Positions 36,301 to 47,207 of a DNA stretch of 64,000 nt are shown here, one piece after another. Position 1 is the stretch's first letter. Each line of letters starts with the position of its first letter. Under the pieces are notes generated by a model that searched no databases, was not told where the DNA came from, and was given only the letters and a program-made list of their open reading frames with translations. Position numbers and translations under genes: made by a program. The stretch spans positions 12,298,247 to 12,362,246 of the forward strand of contig OX419338.1 in NCBI GenBank assembly GCA_948470475.1. Direction: 5' to 3'. Origin of the DNA: Galaxea fascicularis (Eukaryota; Cnidaria; Anthozoa; Scleractinia; Euphylliidae).

Positions 36301-37257
36301 GCATGCGAGGCGACCACAAAAACCACATGAGGAGTCCGCGCAGGCCTGTCCCTCATTTCCTCTCTCAACAGAGCCAATATACAAAATATGCGCTCCCCAG
36401 GCTTTTCATTGCTAGCTGGAAAAAAATAAGCACTTGCAAGGCCGTTGCTGGGAGGGCTTCTTTGAAACGGTTGCTCAGTAGATCGCGTAATTATTTTTGT
36501 TTACGACTGAAAAATCCTGGCTGGTAACAAGTTCTTTTGCTGTGTCTGCTGGGAAATATGTCAACAAGCCATAAATTGCTGCTAGAACAGGCACGACAAT
36601 CTCCCGTTTGTCAAACCATGTTGCGCGACACGTGGCGAGTTGACCTGTTGCACTATGAACTTTGTTATTTGACATCAAAGTTGCGCTGTTTTGTGTTCGT
36701 TCTGGGGGCTCCGGCTTGGCGTGGTTCTATCGCAGCTAGTGGTCGCGTTCCGTTGTAGGGAAAGGTAAGTTTCCTTTCCTTTCCTTTATTGCACATTTTT
36801 ATGATTTATTTCTTATCTTGTGCTGTGCGCCTACCATTTCTTCAGGAGAAACGAGATTTAACCCGGAGTGTTCATTCTACCATCATTTCTGGGAATACAA
36901 GGCTACGTCGAAGGTAGGCCGAAGTCATCATATCTCGCTAAAAGTAGAGCAAAAATTTACACGGTCGAAACTTTTCTAATCCTGTTCTGCGTGTGGATGT
37001 AGTTTCAACTAACAAATAGCAGGGTATGTTCTCATTCGAATCCTTTCACAATTGGCCGGTTCGCATTGCAGGCTATATATTTCGTTTCAACTGAATATAT
37101 ATTTTAAACACAGGTCGCTTGTTAAACGTTCGGATATCTGAATTTTAGGGGTGTTATATGGAAGGGGGCAAAGGGTTATATATTCTTTGTCTGTGTACGT
37201 TACCGAAACATTGAGTCATGCTCGTTAGCTTAACCTGTTGAGAATTAAGTGTTTGGG
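36301..37257. other. Unassigned sequence between the Penelope-like element and the satellite array
   Basis: Holds a CCTTT repeat at 36771-36788 and AT-rich sequence. Short open frames only; nothing recognised. Confidence 0.4.
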
Positions 37258-37289
37258 CCCTAACAGTTCGAATCATGTCAACTTAAGCG

Positions 37290-39600
37290 GTGTTTCTGAT
37301 TTTTTAATGAGGTTCGAAAACTCCAAGAAGTGTTTGTGATCTCTTACGGGTTTCCAAAACTTTGAGAAGTGTTTGGGACCTCTTAAGGGGTTCCAAAATT
37401 TCGAATCTTGTCAACTCGAGAAGTGTTTATGTTCTCTTATGGTGTTCCAAAACTTCGAGAAGTGTTTGTGATCTCTTAATTAAAGGGTTCCAAAACCTCG
37501 AGAAGTGTCTGATCTGTTATGGGGTTCCAAAACTTCGAGAAGTGTTTATGATGTGTTAAGGGGTTCCAAAATTTCGAATCTTGTCAACTCGAGAAGTGTT
37601 TATGTTCTCTTACGGTGTTCCAAAACTTCGAAAAGTGTTTGTGATCTCTTAATTAAGGGGTTCCAAAACCTCGAAAAGTGTCTGATCTGTTATGGGGTTC
37701 CAAAACTTCGAGAAGTGTTTATGATGTGTTAAGGGGTTCCAAAACGTCGAATCTTGTCAACTCGAGAAGTGTTTGTGATCTCTTATGGCCGGGTTACAAA
37801 ACATCGAATCATTTATTTACTCGAGAAGTTTCTCAGTGTGATCCAGCTCTTACGGGGTTCGGCCAAAACTTCGAAAAGTGTTTGTGATCTCTTCTGGTGT
37901 TCCAAAACTTCGAATCTTGTTAACTCGCGATGTGGTTCTGATCTCTTAATTACGGGGTTCCAAGACCTCGACAAGTGTTTGTGATCTCTTACGGGGTTCC
38001 AAAACTTCGAATCTTGTTAACTCGCGATGTGGTTCTGATCTCTTAATTACGGGGTTCCAAGACCTCGACAAGTGTCTGTGATCTCTTACGGGGTTCCAAA
38101 ACTTCGAATCTTGTGAACTCGAGATGTGGTTCTGACGTCTTAATTACGGGGTTCCAAGACCTCGAGAAGTGTTTGTGATCTCTTACGGGGTTCCAAAACT
38201 TCGAATCTTGTTAACTCGAGATGTGGTTCTGATCTCTTAATTACGGGGTTCCAAAACCTCGAGAAGTGTTTGTAATCTCTTACGGGGTTCCAAAACTTCG
38301 AGAAGTGTTTGTCATCTCTTACGGTGTTCCAAAACTTCGAGAAGTGTTTGTGTTCTCTTACGGGGTTCCTAAACTTCAAAAAGTGTTTGTGGTCTCTTTA
38401 GGGCTTCCAAAACTTCGAATCTTGTCAACTCGAGAAGTTTGTGATCTCTTATGGCCGGGTTCCAAAAAGTCGAATCACTCAATCATCTCGAGAAGTGTCT
38501 CAGCGTTATCCAGCTCTTACGGGGTTGCTAAACTTCGAGAAGTGTTTGTGATCTCTTACGGGCTTCCAAAACTTCGAATCTTGTCAACTCGAGAAGTGTT
38601 TGTGATCTCTTATGGCCGGGTTCCAAAACGTCGAATCACTTAATCAACTCGAGAGGTGTCTCGGCGTGATCCAGCTCTTACGGGGTGCCAAAACTTCGAG
38701 AAGTGTTTGTTACGGGGTTCCAAAACTTCGAATCTTGTTAACTCGAGAAGTGTTTGTGATCTCTTACGGTGTTCCAAAACTTCGAGAAGTGTTTGTGTTC
38801 TCTTCTGGGGTTCCAAAACTTCGAGAAGTGTTTGTGATCTCTTACGGGCTTCCAAAACTTCGAATCTTGTCACCTCGAGAAGTGTTTGTGATCTCTTATG
38901 GCCGGGCTCCAAAACGTCGAATCACTTAATCAACTCGAGAGGTGTCTCGGCGTGATCCAGCTCTTACGGGGTTCCAAAACTTCGAGAAATGTTTGTTACG
39001 GGGTTCCCAAACGTCGAATCTTGTTAACTCGAGAAGTGTTTGTGTTCTGTTATGGGGTTAGGAAACTTCGAGAAGTGTTTGTGATCTCTTCTGGGGTTCC
39101 AAAACTTCGAGAAGTGTTTGTGATCTCTTAAGGGTTCCAAAACTTCGAATCTTGTCACCTCGAGAAGTGTTTGTGATCTCTTTTGGCCGGGTTACAAAAC
39201 GATCGCATCATTTAATCAATTCGAGAAGTGTCTCAGCGTGATCCAGCTCTTACGGGGTTCCAAAACTTCGAGAAGGGTTTGTGATCTCTTACGGGGTTCC
39301 AAAACTTCGAATCTTGTCAACTCGAGAAGTGTTTGTGTTCTCTTACGGGGTTCCAAAACTTCGAGAAGTGTTTGTGGTTTCCAAAACTTTGAATCATTTT
39401 AACTCGAGCAGTGTTTGTAATCTGACTTATCAGGTTCCAAAACATCGAATTATGTTAACTCGAGCAGTGTTTGTGATCTGAGTTATTGACATCCAAAACA
39501 TCGAATCATTTCAGCTCGAGCAGTGTTTGTCATCTGATCTATCGGTTTCCAAAACATTGAATCATTTTAACTCAAGAAGTGTTTGTGATCTAGCTCTAGT
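37290..39600. repeat. 2.3-kb satellite array of 39- and 54-bp units
   Basis: The basic unit is about 39 bp: GGGGTTCCAAAACTTCGAGA + AGTGTTTGTGATCTCTTAC. A long form adds ATCTTGTCAACTCGA after CTTCGA (54 bp), and a third form has GGCCGGGTTCCAAAACGTCG followed by ACTTAATCAACTCGAG and GTGATCCAGCTCTTAC. Forms recur in blocks, a higher-order pattern. Degenerate units continue to about 39590. All open frames here (plus and minus) are repeat artefacts. Confidence 0.92.
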
Positions 39601-41100
39601 CTATTGCTGCGAGCCCAGCATCTGATTGATTTACTTAAGGGGGGATTCTACCTGAATTTGAATGGCATTTTAAGAAGTTTAAGAAGGGATAGACGAAGGA
39701 AAATTAGTTTGGGAACACCAACAGACAGTTGCCCCCAACCCAAGAGCACGCCAGGTTGATAGGGGACTGTTTCGGTGACCATATATCAATTTTTTAACTT
39801 CAAATCCTAAGTTTTAAACTACACTAAATCCGAACTATTCCTTATTTCTCCAAATTTTACTACTCTTTTGAGAAAAACTATCTTCTCCCAAATATACCTA
39901 AATAATCACCAAAAAATTTCCAAAACACCCCACCACATGGATTTGTGTAATGAGCGAAGGGTTTTTGTATTGCTTGAAACGCGAACGAGATATTTCCATC
40001 AAACCGGCCGATTTTAAGCGGCGTGAAAACGGCTTTCAGGTGTACCCCCGCCTTAATGTGTAAACATATCGAACGATGATTGAATGGCTCTCAAGTACAC
40101 CTGTGCCTGGATTTTAATTATGCGTGACTGTTAATCACATTTTCTAAAAATCATATAGTTAAACGGGAATCCAAGAGGAATAGCGAATGGTGAAATAAAG
40201 TAAAATAGAAAAAGTAGAAAAGCGTAACTCAAGTACTAAATCCAAGCATTGACCCTAAAAAGTGTGGCAAAATCCGCTAGGAATTGGTCGAATAGTTACA
40301 AATTGCAAATGGAATCGATGCTCATTGTCTAGTGCCAGTTCTCCTGTGATATAAATTTTGGCTACACCTCTTATTCCGAAAATTTTAAAGAACACCAACT
40401 ATAGTCACTGCATGACTATATAGAAGGTAAAAATGTTAGCTATCTAACATTTTCGGAATGTTGAGACAAATGACGTTTGATAAATAAGACGTGGCTGTTG
40501 ACTTGATCCAGAAATAAGCAATTTTCTAAACGAGATTGGTCAATTTGATTAATTTCTTTGTTTGGAAGGACGAAATTAAAAATTTAAGTCAGTTTAACAC
40601 TTCTAAGCTGTCAAAATTTCGCAACTAAAGTTTTGCTGGAAAATAGGGTATTACAATACCTCATTTGCTGGCTGGCAAGGCCTACTGCATGCCATATTGC
40701 TAGTAAACGATAGTGACCGACAGTTTCTCCTGGCTGGGAGTATGGACTTCCATAAAGCTGCTTGCTGGCAAAAGGAATCCTATGGACTTAAATTTGCTGG
40801 CGCTGAGGAGCGGCCATTTTTTCCCAGGTAAGTTATTGAGCAGATATTGATTGACTGATGTCAATCTGTTGTTTGTCAAAGAACTCAAACTTTTTCAGAA
40901 AATTGATCGTTGAGCACTCCTGAGTATTGAAGCTCTCTTTTGACTTGGAGCCTCACGCGAAACTTGCTCACACCATAGGCAGCCCAATAGTACTATGTGA
41001 CACCAAAGTTCATAAAAAATTACTAGAGAAAAGTGGCCTCTTGGCGTCCAAAAATCGTAAAGAGGTTCTGGAGCTAGCTCAATTTTCTCAACAGTTTTCC
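39601..41100. other. Unassigned intergenic sequence
   Basis: AT-rich, no feature recognised; the short opposed frames at 40895-41119 have no known match. Confidence 0.4.
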
Positions 41101-41112
41101 CCAAGATTGTAG

Positions 41113-41290
41113 TTTCCAACGAACCGAATAGCGGTGGTACTGAACATTGATATTCTAGCCAACTACAGCCTTCCTACCTTCATTTCCCTGTTTCGTGTCA
41201 CTTTCTGGTACGTTTAAGTGCAATGCTATAACTGTCCACTCTAAAGAAATCAGTATCAATGGTCCACCGCTATTCGGTTCTTTGGAAATC
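41113..41290. mobile_element. 176-bp MITE-like element
   Basis: Ends are inverted: GTTTCCAACGAACCGAATAG at 41111 and its inverse CTATTCGGTTCTTTGGAAA ending about 41290, continuing through CGGTGG and ATTGATA. The core is non-coding. No convincing target duplication. Confidence 0.75.
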
Positions 41291-41385
41291 TAGCTTTTAA
41301 ACTTTGATGTCACACACTACGGTTGGGCTACCTGTGCTCACGCAGGTTGAACATTACTTTTCGCGGACTCCAGATCTTTCATCCC

Positions 41386-42303
41386 CATCCACACTAATGC
41401 GTTTTCAAAAGTATCCGTTTTCGGTGTCATTGAAAACGTATCAATAGATCTGCGTCCACACTACTGTTTTCTTAGCGTTTTCAACTATCCACACTAATGC
41501 GTTTTCGAAGATATCCGTTTTTGGTATCATCGAAAACGCATCAATAGATCCGCGTCCACACTACCATTTTCGTAGCGTTTTTAAAGGAGCTATGTCACGA
41601 CGATTTTGTGGTTTTGGATCAATTCTTTCCAAAAACCGTTACTTATTTATACAAACAATGTTCCTGATAAACTATGAGGGGGATATCAAATTAATTTTAT
41701 CAAAGAGAGCAACCCATAATAAGGTTTTTGTTGTTTTTTGTCGAGATAGCATCAAAACTTGAAAAAGTTGGCCCAACCTTTTCAAGTTTCAATCCATTTC
41801 CATCCTTGCCGCATTGGTAGCATCAGACGACATGAAACAGTTTTAGTGTCATAACAGTCTTAAATAACAAAACTAGACCATTATTTTTGGATCTCAATTG
41901 ACCGCAAGACATATTTTGAGCTTTAAAAATATGCTAAAATAGCGTGACGTAGCTCCTTTAACTGTCGAAAACTCTCGAAAACGCTAAATGACACTATGAA
42001 AAGATGAGATTGAATAGAGTAAGGTTAAGCTCCAAACAAGCTACTAAATTTGCTAGTAGCGTCGGCAAAAGCATGTTTTCATCTGCCATGTTTGCGTAAG
42101 CGTTTTCATTTTGAAGCATTTTCACCTATCCACACCAGAGAGGAGGCATTTTCAAAACGATACGTTTTCAAAAGACTCCACTTCTGAAACCGTTTTCGAA
42201 AGCTTTCGTTTTCATCAGCATTTTCGGGCGTTTTAGTGAGGACGAAATGCGAACGCATCAAAATGTATGCGTTTTCAAACGAAAACGTATTAGTGTGGAT
42301 GGA
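41386..42303. mobile_element. Inverted-repeat DNA element hosting a nested insertion
   Basis: Both ends carry CATCCACACTAATGCGTTTTC (right copy inverted, one base different). The left part has two roughly 100-bp direct repeats (from 41386 and 41486). The middle, 41585-41957, is a separate TTAA-flanked element. Without it the host is about 540 bp. GAAAACG/CGTTTTC motifs recur throughout, as in subterminal repeats. Confidence 0.75.
41585..41957. mobile_element. TTAA-flanked inverted-repeat element (piggyBac-type MITE)
   Basis: Ends AGGAGCTATGTCACG and inverted CGTGACGTAGCTCCT, each bordered outside by TTAA. Removing it and one TTAA rejoins TAGCGTTTT and AACTGTCG, similar to the intact first repeat of the host (TAGCGTTTTCAACTATCC). 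The older inverted copy is at 32893-33310. Non-coding. Confidence 0.82.
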
Positions 42304-43333
42304 GCCTTAGACTTAGGACTGAACAAAGTTCTTGGGTGTTGCCATTTCTAATACAAATTTCCACGTGCCCGCTTTACTTTCTAATTTTCTGCTAAAAAAA
42401 GAAGAAGAAGAAAATCACGAACATTATGAGCGGAACAGGCATGTCAAGGGAATTCTTCACGGGAAAGGAGTGCGAGTCCTTCCTCAGGAATATGTCATGT
42501 TAAACAGCTTTATTTAGCGCTAACGCGGAACAGTGAGAGGTCAAAGACAGAGGCTTAAATGGCATAGGTCAGGGCAAAGACACAAGAAGTGCTAGTATTT
42601 AGTTAATGGGATAACACATCAAAGGACGAGGCTGAAGGTGCATGACGTGCATGTTTTTATTGTTTCGAGGTGCATGGCATCCCTGATGAAACACGAAGCA
42701 CGAGTGTTACTACGAGTTCTCATCGACAAAACGCGCTCATTGACAAATAGTTTTTTTTTACACAATGGCAGCTGGAAAGGGAGACCAAAATAACGACTTT
42801 CACGGTGGTCCTTCAAAGATTATCACTTTACACAAGGTTAATCCGGCGGGCTGTGAAAAGAGGAAGTAGATGCTGTATCTCTTTAACTACTGATGGTTCG
42901 CGAAGTTTGTCACGAATGCAGTTGAGCCGTCAAGCGAAAAGAATCCACCTGCCCATAACAGGTACTCATAACACTGTATGGGATAACGCCATTGAAAGAC
43001 AAATGGCGTCGACGTAACCAATAAAGTTGATGCTCAGAAATTAAGGTATTAAAAATTAACATGTAACATGCTCGTTTTGGTTGACCGCATGAGATCGGGT
43101 CTTAATTCGCCGCTTGAATACCCGTCCCCCGGCAGGACAGGAAGAGATGAATGACAATCCCTTTTCAAACTAGCACGATTGAGCTCTCCTGGCTCTTATA
43201 TAACCTGTGAATTAGAAGGCCATTGTGTCTTCCATGTGGTAAGCATTACAGCCTACCCCCGGTGCGAATGGGCGTTATCATTTTATGTATTCAATAAACG
43301 CAATAACTGAAATAAACTTATTCATACTTAATA

Positions 43334-43405
43334 CGCAATTTTGGCGTGTTTCGACTTGTAAATAACTCAGTCGGTGCAATATTTTGCTGGTAGGACTGGC
43401 TGGCC
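43334..43405 (+). repeat. Dispersed 75-bp repeat, copy 1
   Basis: Shares AATTTTGGC, GACTTGTAAATAA, AGT(A/C)..CAATATTT and GGACTGG in order with 45163-45237. Followed by a CA microsatellite (43410-43422). Confidence 0.6.
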
Positions 43406-43437
43406 TGACACACACACACACACTTGACTTTGACACT

Positions 43438-43535
43438 TCAAACACCGCAACACCGCAAAAAAAAAAAAAATTAACGAACACCGGATCACCGCATGAAAAG
43501 TCGAGGAAACACCGTCACCGCAACAATTATTTTTA
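43438..43535. repeat. CACCGCAA-type short repeat, left cluster
   Basis: Irregular AACACCGCAACACCGCA units mixed with a poly-A tract. A larger cluster of the same units lies at 44455-44620, so an insertion of about 0.9 kb may have split one array. Confidence 0.6.
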
Positions 43536-44454
43536 GCTACATGATTTTAACGTCTACACTTGACTTGACATATACCTAAACAATTTTCCACAAAATAAAC
43601 ACAACAAAATGTACTCTTGTCAATGCATGCCTACGCGTCGATACTGTTGATACCCGTAAATCAGTTTTCTTGCATTGTACTTACCCGGAGAGGTCGTTTG
43701 TATGAAGTTCCATGAACATTACTGAGAAGTTGACCCGAAAAGCTGCCAAGTGATAAAACAAATAAAACTATATCCACAGGTTTCTTTTTTTTTTTTCGTT
43801 GCGTGACAGTGAAAACGATCTACCGGTATCGCTGTCCGGAGCACTTTCAATGACCCTTTCACCCTTCAATATCGATAATCGTTTGCAAAAATAGAAGGTC
43901 GAGAAAGTCGCAAGACCTTGGAGCCGACATAGACCGGTATAAGAATGACCTCTAGACGACCCTAGACTGTAAAGACATTCAGATATAAAGAATAGCAACG
44001 AATAATAGTAAACGTGTCTAAGCTACAAACTTACCAAATGCACTCCCTTAACTTACAAAGCCGTCTTTCATCCTAATTGACACGACATCTGAATTTATTT
44101 TTCGCCCGGTAGTTTTCGCCACCTTTTCCTTCTTCGTAGAAAAAAGCTACGCAATCAATGATGCATTCCGCCTCGTCGTTTCCAGAATTTCCACGATTAA
44201 GAGTCTAAACTGACCTAAAGAAGGCTGAGCTCCTGGTGGCAGCGGTCAAGTTACTTATCAAGTTACGTATTTATCAACGAAAACAGCTTCTCATTGGCAG
44301 CTTAAGCGTATTGAAGATTAACTCGACAATGTTGGTCTGTATTTTCTTACAAATTAAACACAATGCTACGTTCTTGTCATAAATTATCACGGATTAACGA
44401 AGTTTACGTTTAAGTTTAATTTTAAGTTTAGGTCTGAGAAAGATCAAACAAGAA

Positions 44455-44620
44455 ACCACAGCACCGCAAATAATTTCATTTCACCGAACACCGTAGCTTG
44501 AGAAACGCAAACATCGCACACCGTTGGGTTTGCGATCACCGCAACACCGCAAATTGAGATTTTATTCACCGCATCACCGCATTGAAAAAACCATCAACAC
44601 CGCAACACCGAAAAACCCCA
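44455..44620. repeat. CACCGCAA-type short repeat, right cluster
   Basis: Some twelve degenerate CACCGCA/CACCGAA units spaced irregularly. See the matching cluster at 43438-43535. Confidence 0.6.
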
Positions 44621-45162
44621 TGTTCCCCTCCTGGGACACAATTGCAGTCCAGACATAGAAGTGAAAGACAAGGAGAAAAGAACTTGTCTGTTCATTGATA
44701 TGTCTATCCCCACGGAAACAAACACCTCTTTAACCCTTTCTGGTCCAAATTTTCTTGAGCCATTTCTGAAATTTTCTGAGTGTCAGCGATCGAGGCGATC
44801 TGGTGATTCCTTATTTGGCGTTACCTTGGTGATTTTTGCTGATCTTCAGCACTGAAGGCTCTCTCGTTTATGTCACGCTGGTCACGCTAGTTGTTGCTTG
44901 TTTTTCAAGCGAGCACTCGGCGTGAAATTTGGTAAGTATGCGACTTATAAGTGTTATTTCGAGCCATTTTCCGCTTCAGAAGCCCCTAGCCTGGCATCAT
45001 CAAGCTAGTTTGGGGGTAGAGGCAATCCTCTGAAAGAAACCAGAGGTGAAAAACAATTTCACAGCGATTTAGCCGCTACGAGTGTGTCGCCGAGTCATGA
45101 CGGTTGAAGAGTGAGGTTGTCTTTCTGGCCTTTCTGAGGATGGATTCCAGGACCTAGCGTGG

Positions 45163-45237
45163 CAATTTTGGCTTGTTTTGACTTGTAAATAATGCAATCA
45201 GTACAATATTTCGCCAGCAGGACTGGGTGGCTCGACA
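45163..45237 (+). repeat. Dispersed 75-bp repeat, copy 2
   Basis: Second copy of the segment at 43334-43405, about 1.8 kb away in the same orientation. No coding content. Confidence 0.6.
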
Positions 45238-45724
45238 CTTATATAACAGAAATTGGCGGACTTCCATGTCGCCGTTATCAAGGAATTACCCAGAACTCAT
45301 TTCGCTCGTGACGAAGAACCTTTCGGATGAGTGGGCATAGCTCTACTTTAATAGCTTTTCCTCGGCGTGCTAAACGAGTGAGCAGAAAATTGTGGTAGAG
45401 AATTAAAGTGCTGGAGCTGAACTTTACTGCAAATGTCGTTTTTGGGCACCAGGAGGAGTTTTTGTATCGGAAACTTAAAGACAAAAATCGTATATTTTGG
45501 TGTTGTCTGAGGGCGTTCACTTGGGACAGTTTGGGTTTTGTAGGGAACCAAACAGTCATTTTCAATGGAAATCGGCCATTGAAGCACATTTATGGGGTGT
45601 TAAAATTCAAAACACTAACCATTTCAAAGTATCAATGCCTCATATCAACTTTCCAATTCTTAAAGAGTAACCATGCGTCTGTAGAATGTACAGGTCGATA
45701 TGGACCCATACATTAAAGGCCTGC

Positions 45725-46060
45725 CGAGAAAGGTTTAAAAACAGTAGAAAAACTCTTGAAATTCAGTGAGAAATCATGGAGAATGAAAACAACAGCTATT
45801 CCAGTGGTCATTGGTGCTCTTGGGCTTGTCAAGCAGGGGACTGAAAACTACATCAATAAGATTCCCGGGAACATCAGAATTGCAGAGCTTCAGAAGATTG
45901 TCTTCCTTGGGACTGCTCACCTACTTAGGAGGACCCTATCCATCAAGTAATCCAACAGACTTATGCCTGCCCAAGGCCTAGGGAATGAACTCGGCACCAT
46001 AAGAGAACAACGCAAGACTTCAAAGAGAATGATAATGTGAATATGATCAAATGCGCCTTA
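45725..46060 (+). mobile_element. 3' fragment of a LINE open frame
   Basis: Reads VEKLLKFSEKSWRMKTTAIP, then VVIGALG, KIPGNIRIAELQKIVFLGTA and HLLRRTLSIK before a stop at about 45948. These fit the C-terminal end of LINE-type polyproteins common in invertebrates. Upstream frame 45408-45716 may belong to it but is unrecognised. Confidence 0.65.
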
Positions 46061-46074
46061 CAATTATAACCTTA

Positions 46075-46275
46075 ACAATTCTTAAATCAAACCAAATCAA
46101 ATGAAATGTTGGTTTTTGGAGAGAGGGGAAAACCGGAGTCAGCCCCGGAGAAAAACCTCTCGGAGTAGAGTAGAGAACCCACAAACGCAGCCCACTTATG
46201 ACGCCAACTGCGGAAATCGAACCCGGGCCACATTGGTGGAAGGCGAGCGCTCTCACCACTGCGCCAACCCTGTTT
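46075..46275 (-). mobile_element. tRNA-derived SINE with GATTT-like tail
   Basis: Minus strand: A box TTGGCGCAGTGGTGAGAGCG, B box GGGTTCGATTTCC, then body GGGTTCTCTACTC, CCGAGAGGTTTTTCTCCGGG, CCGGTTTTCCCC and tail TTTGATTTGGTTTGATTT. Same family as the truncated copy at 30130-30352. Confidence 0.85.
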
Positions 46276-47207
46276 ATCATGTAAATCATGTTGTTGTAAT
46301 GCTAACTAGTCTGCATTTACATAAGAAAAGCAGAAAGGTTTCTATCAAAACAAGGTCACCCTCAGCCTCGCTTCCATTCATAGGCCAGGTAACTCTGCCA
46401 CAACTGTAAAATGGTCTATTGTAACTTTTTTCCCTTTACAACGAAATTTCGTCGGTATTTTTGTTTTCGTTTTTATTATCATTTCTAACTTTTACTTCAC
46501 AAAAGTGGGCAGCCCCTCCCTCTGCACGGTCTCTGGAATGATCACGTTCCACTAAGTTATGATTCTGTGATTTAGTAAAATATTTTATTGCAAAATTTGT
46601 TTCCTTATTAGAATCCAGAGGAGGAAATAAACGAGAGAATAAAGGATCATATATCGCACTTTATTCTGCGTCTTGCGTATTGCAGATCGTGAGTATATGT
46701 TGGGATTTGAGGACTTCTGCAGGTAACAGAGAAAACCACAAAGTCATGTCATTTAACATTTGATAGGGAAGATCTCAGGGGCCGTGGTTCATTTCATAAG
46801 AAGTTGACCTGTTCAGGTGGGGACAAATCATTTGAATGTTAACACCCAGGAATTGTAATTCATTATTACAGTTATGCAACAACAACAAAATAGAAAACAC
46901 GACAATAAAAGTTAACATTTCGATTACATTAGATTAAAAGCCTTCCGGTATTGAACTTTTATTTTTCTTAATTAAAAGTTGCACCTATTTTGGTAGAAAA
47001 TGTTGATTGCACTTCGAAGCTTGGTTTCGTGCATATATGATGCTTCACACCATGTTGCTTATTGAGAAACTAACAATTTCATAACGGGGAAGTAAGGATC
47101 TTTTACACTTCCGCTGACGGGTGTCTCTACAAGAAAATTACTGCTTTTCGTCATTGAAGGAGTTAAGACTGAGTAGGGCCAAAGAATCACACGTGTGCGC
47201 AGCATCT

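Noticed and set aside
37290..39600. CRISPR-like array of regular repeats
   Set aside because: The units are contiguous and similar along their full length with no unique spacers, in a eukaryotic setting; this is satellite DNA.
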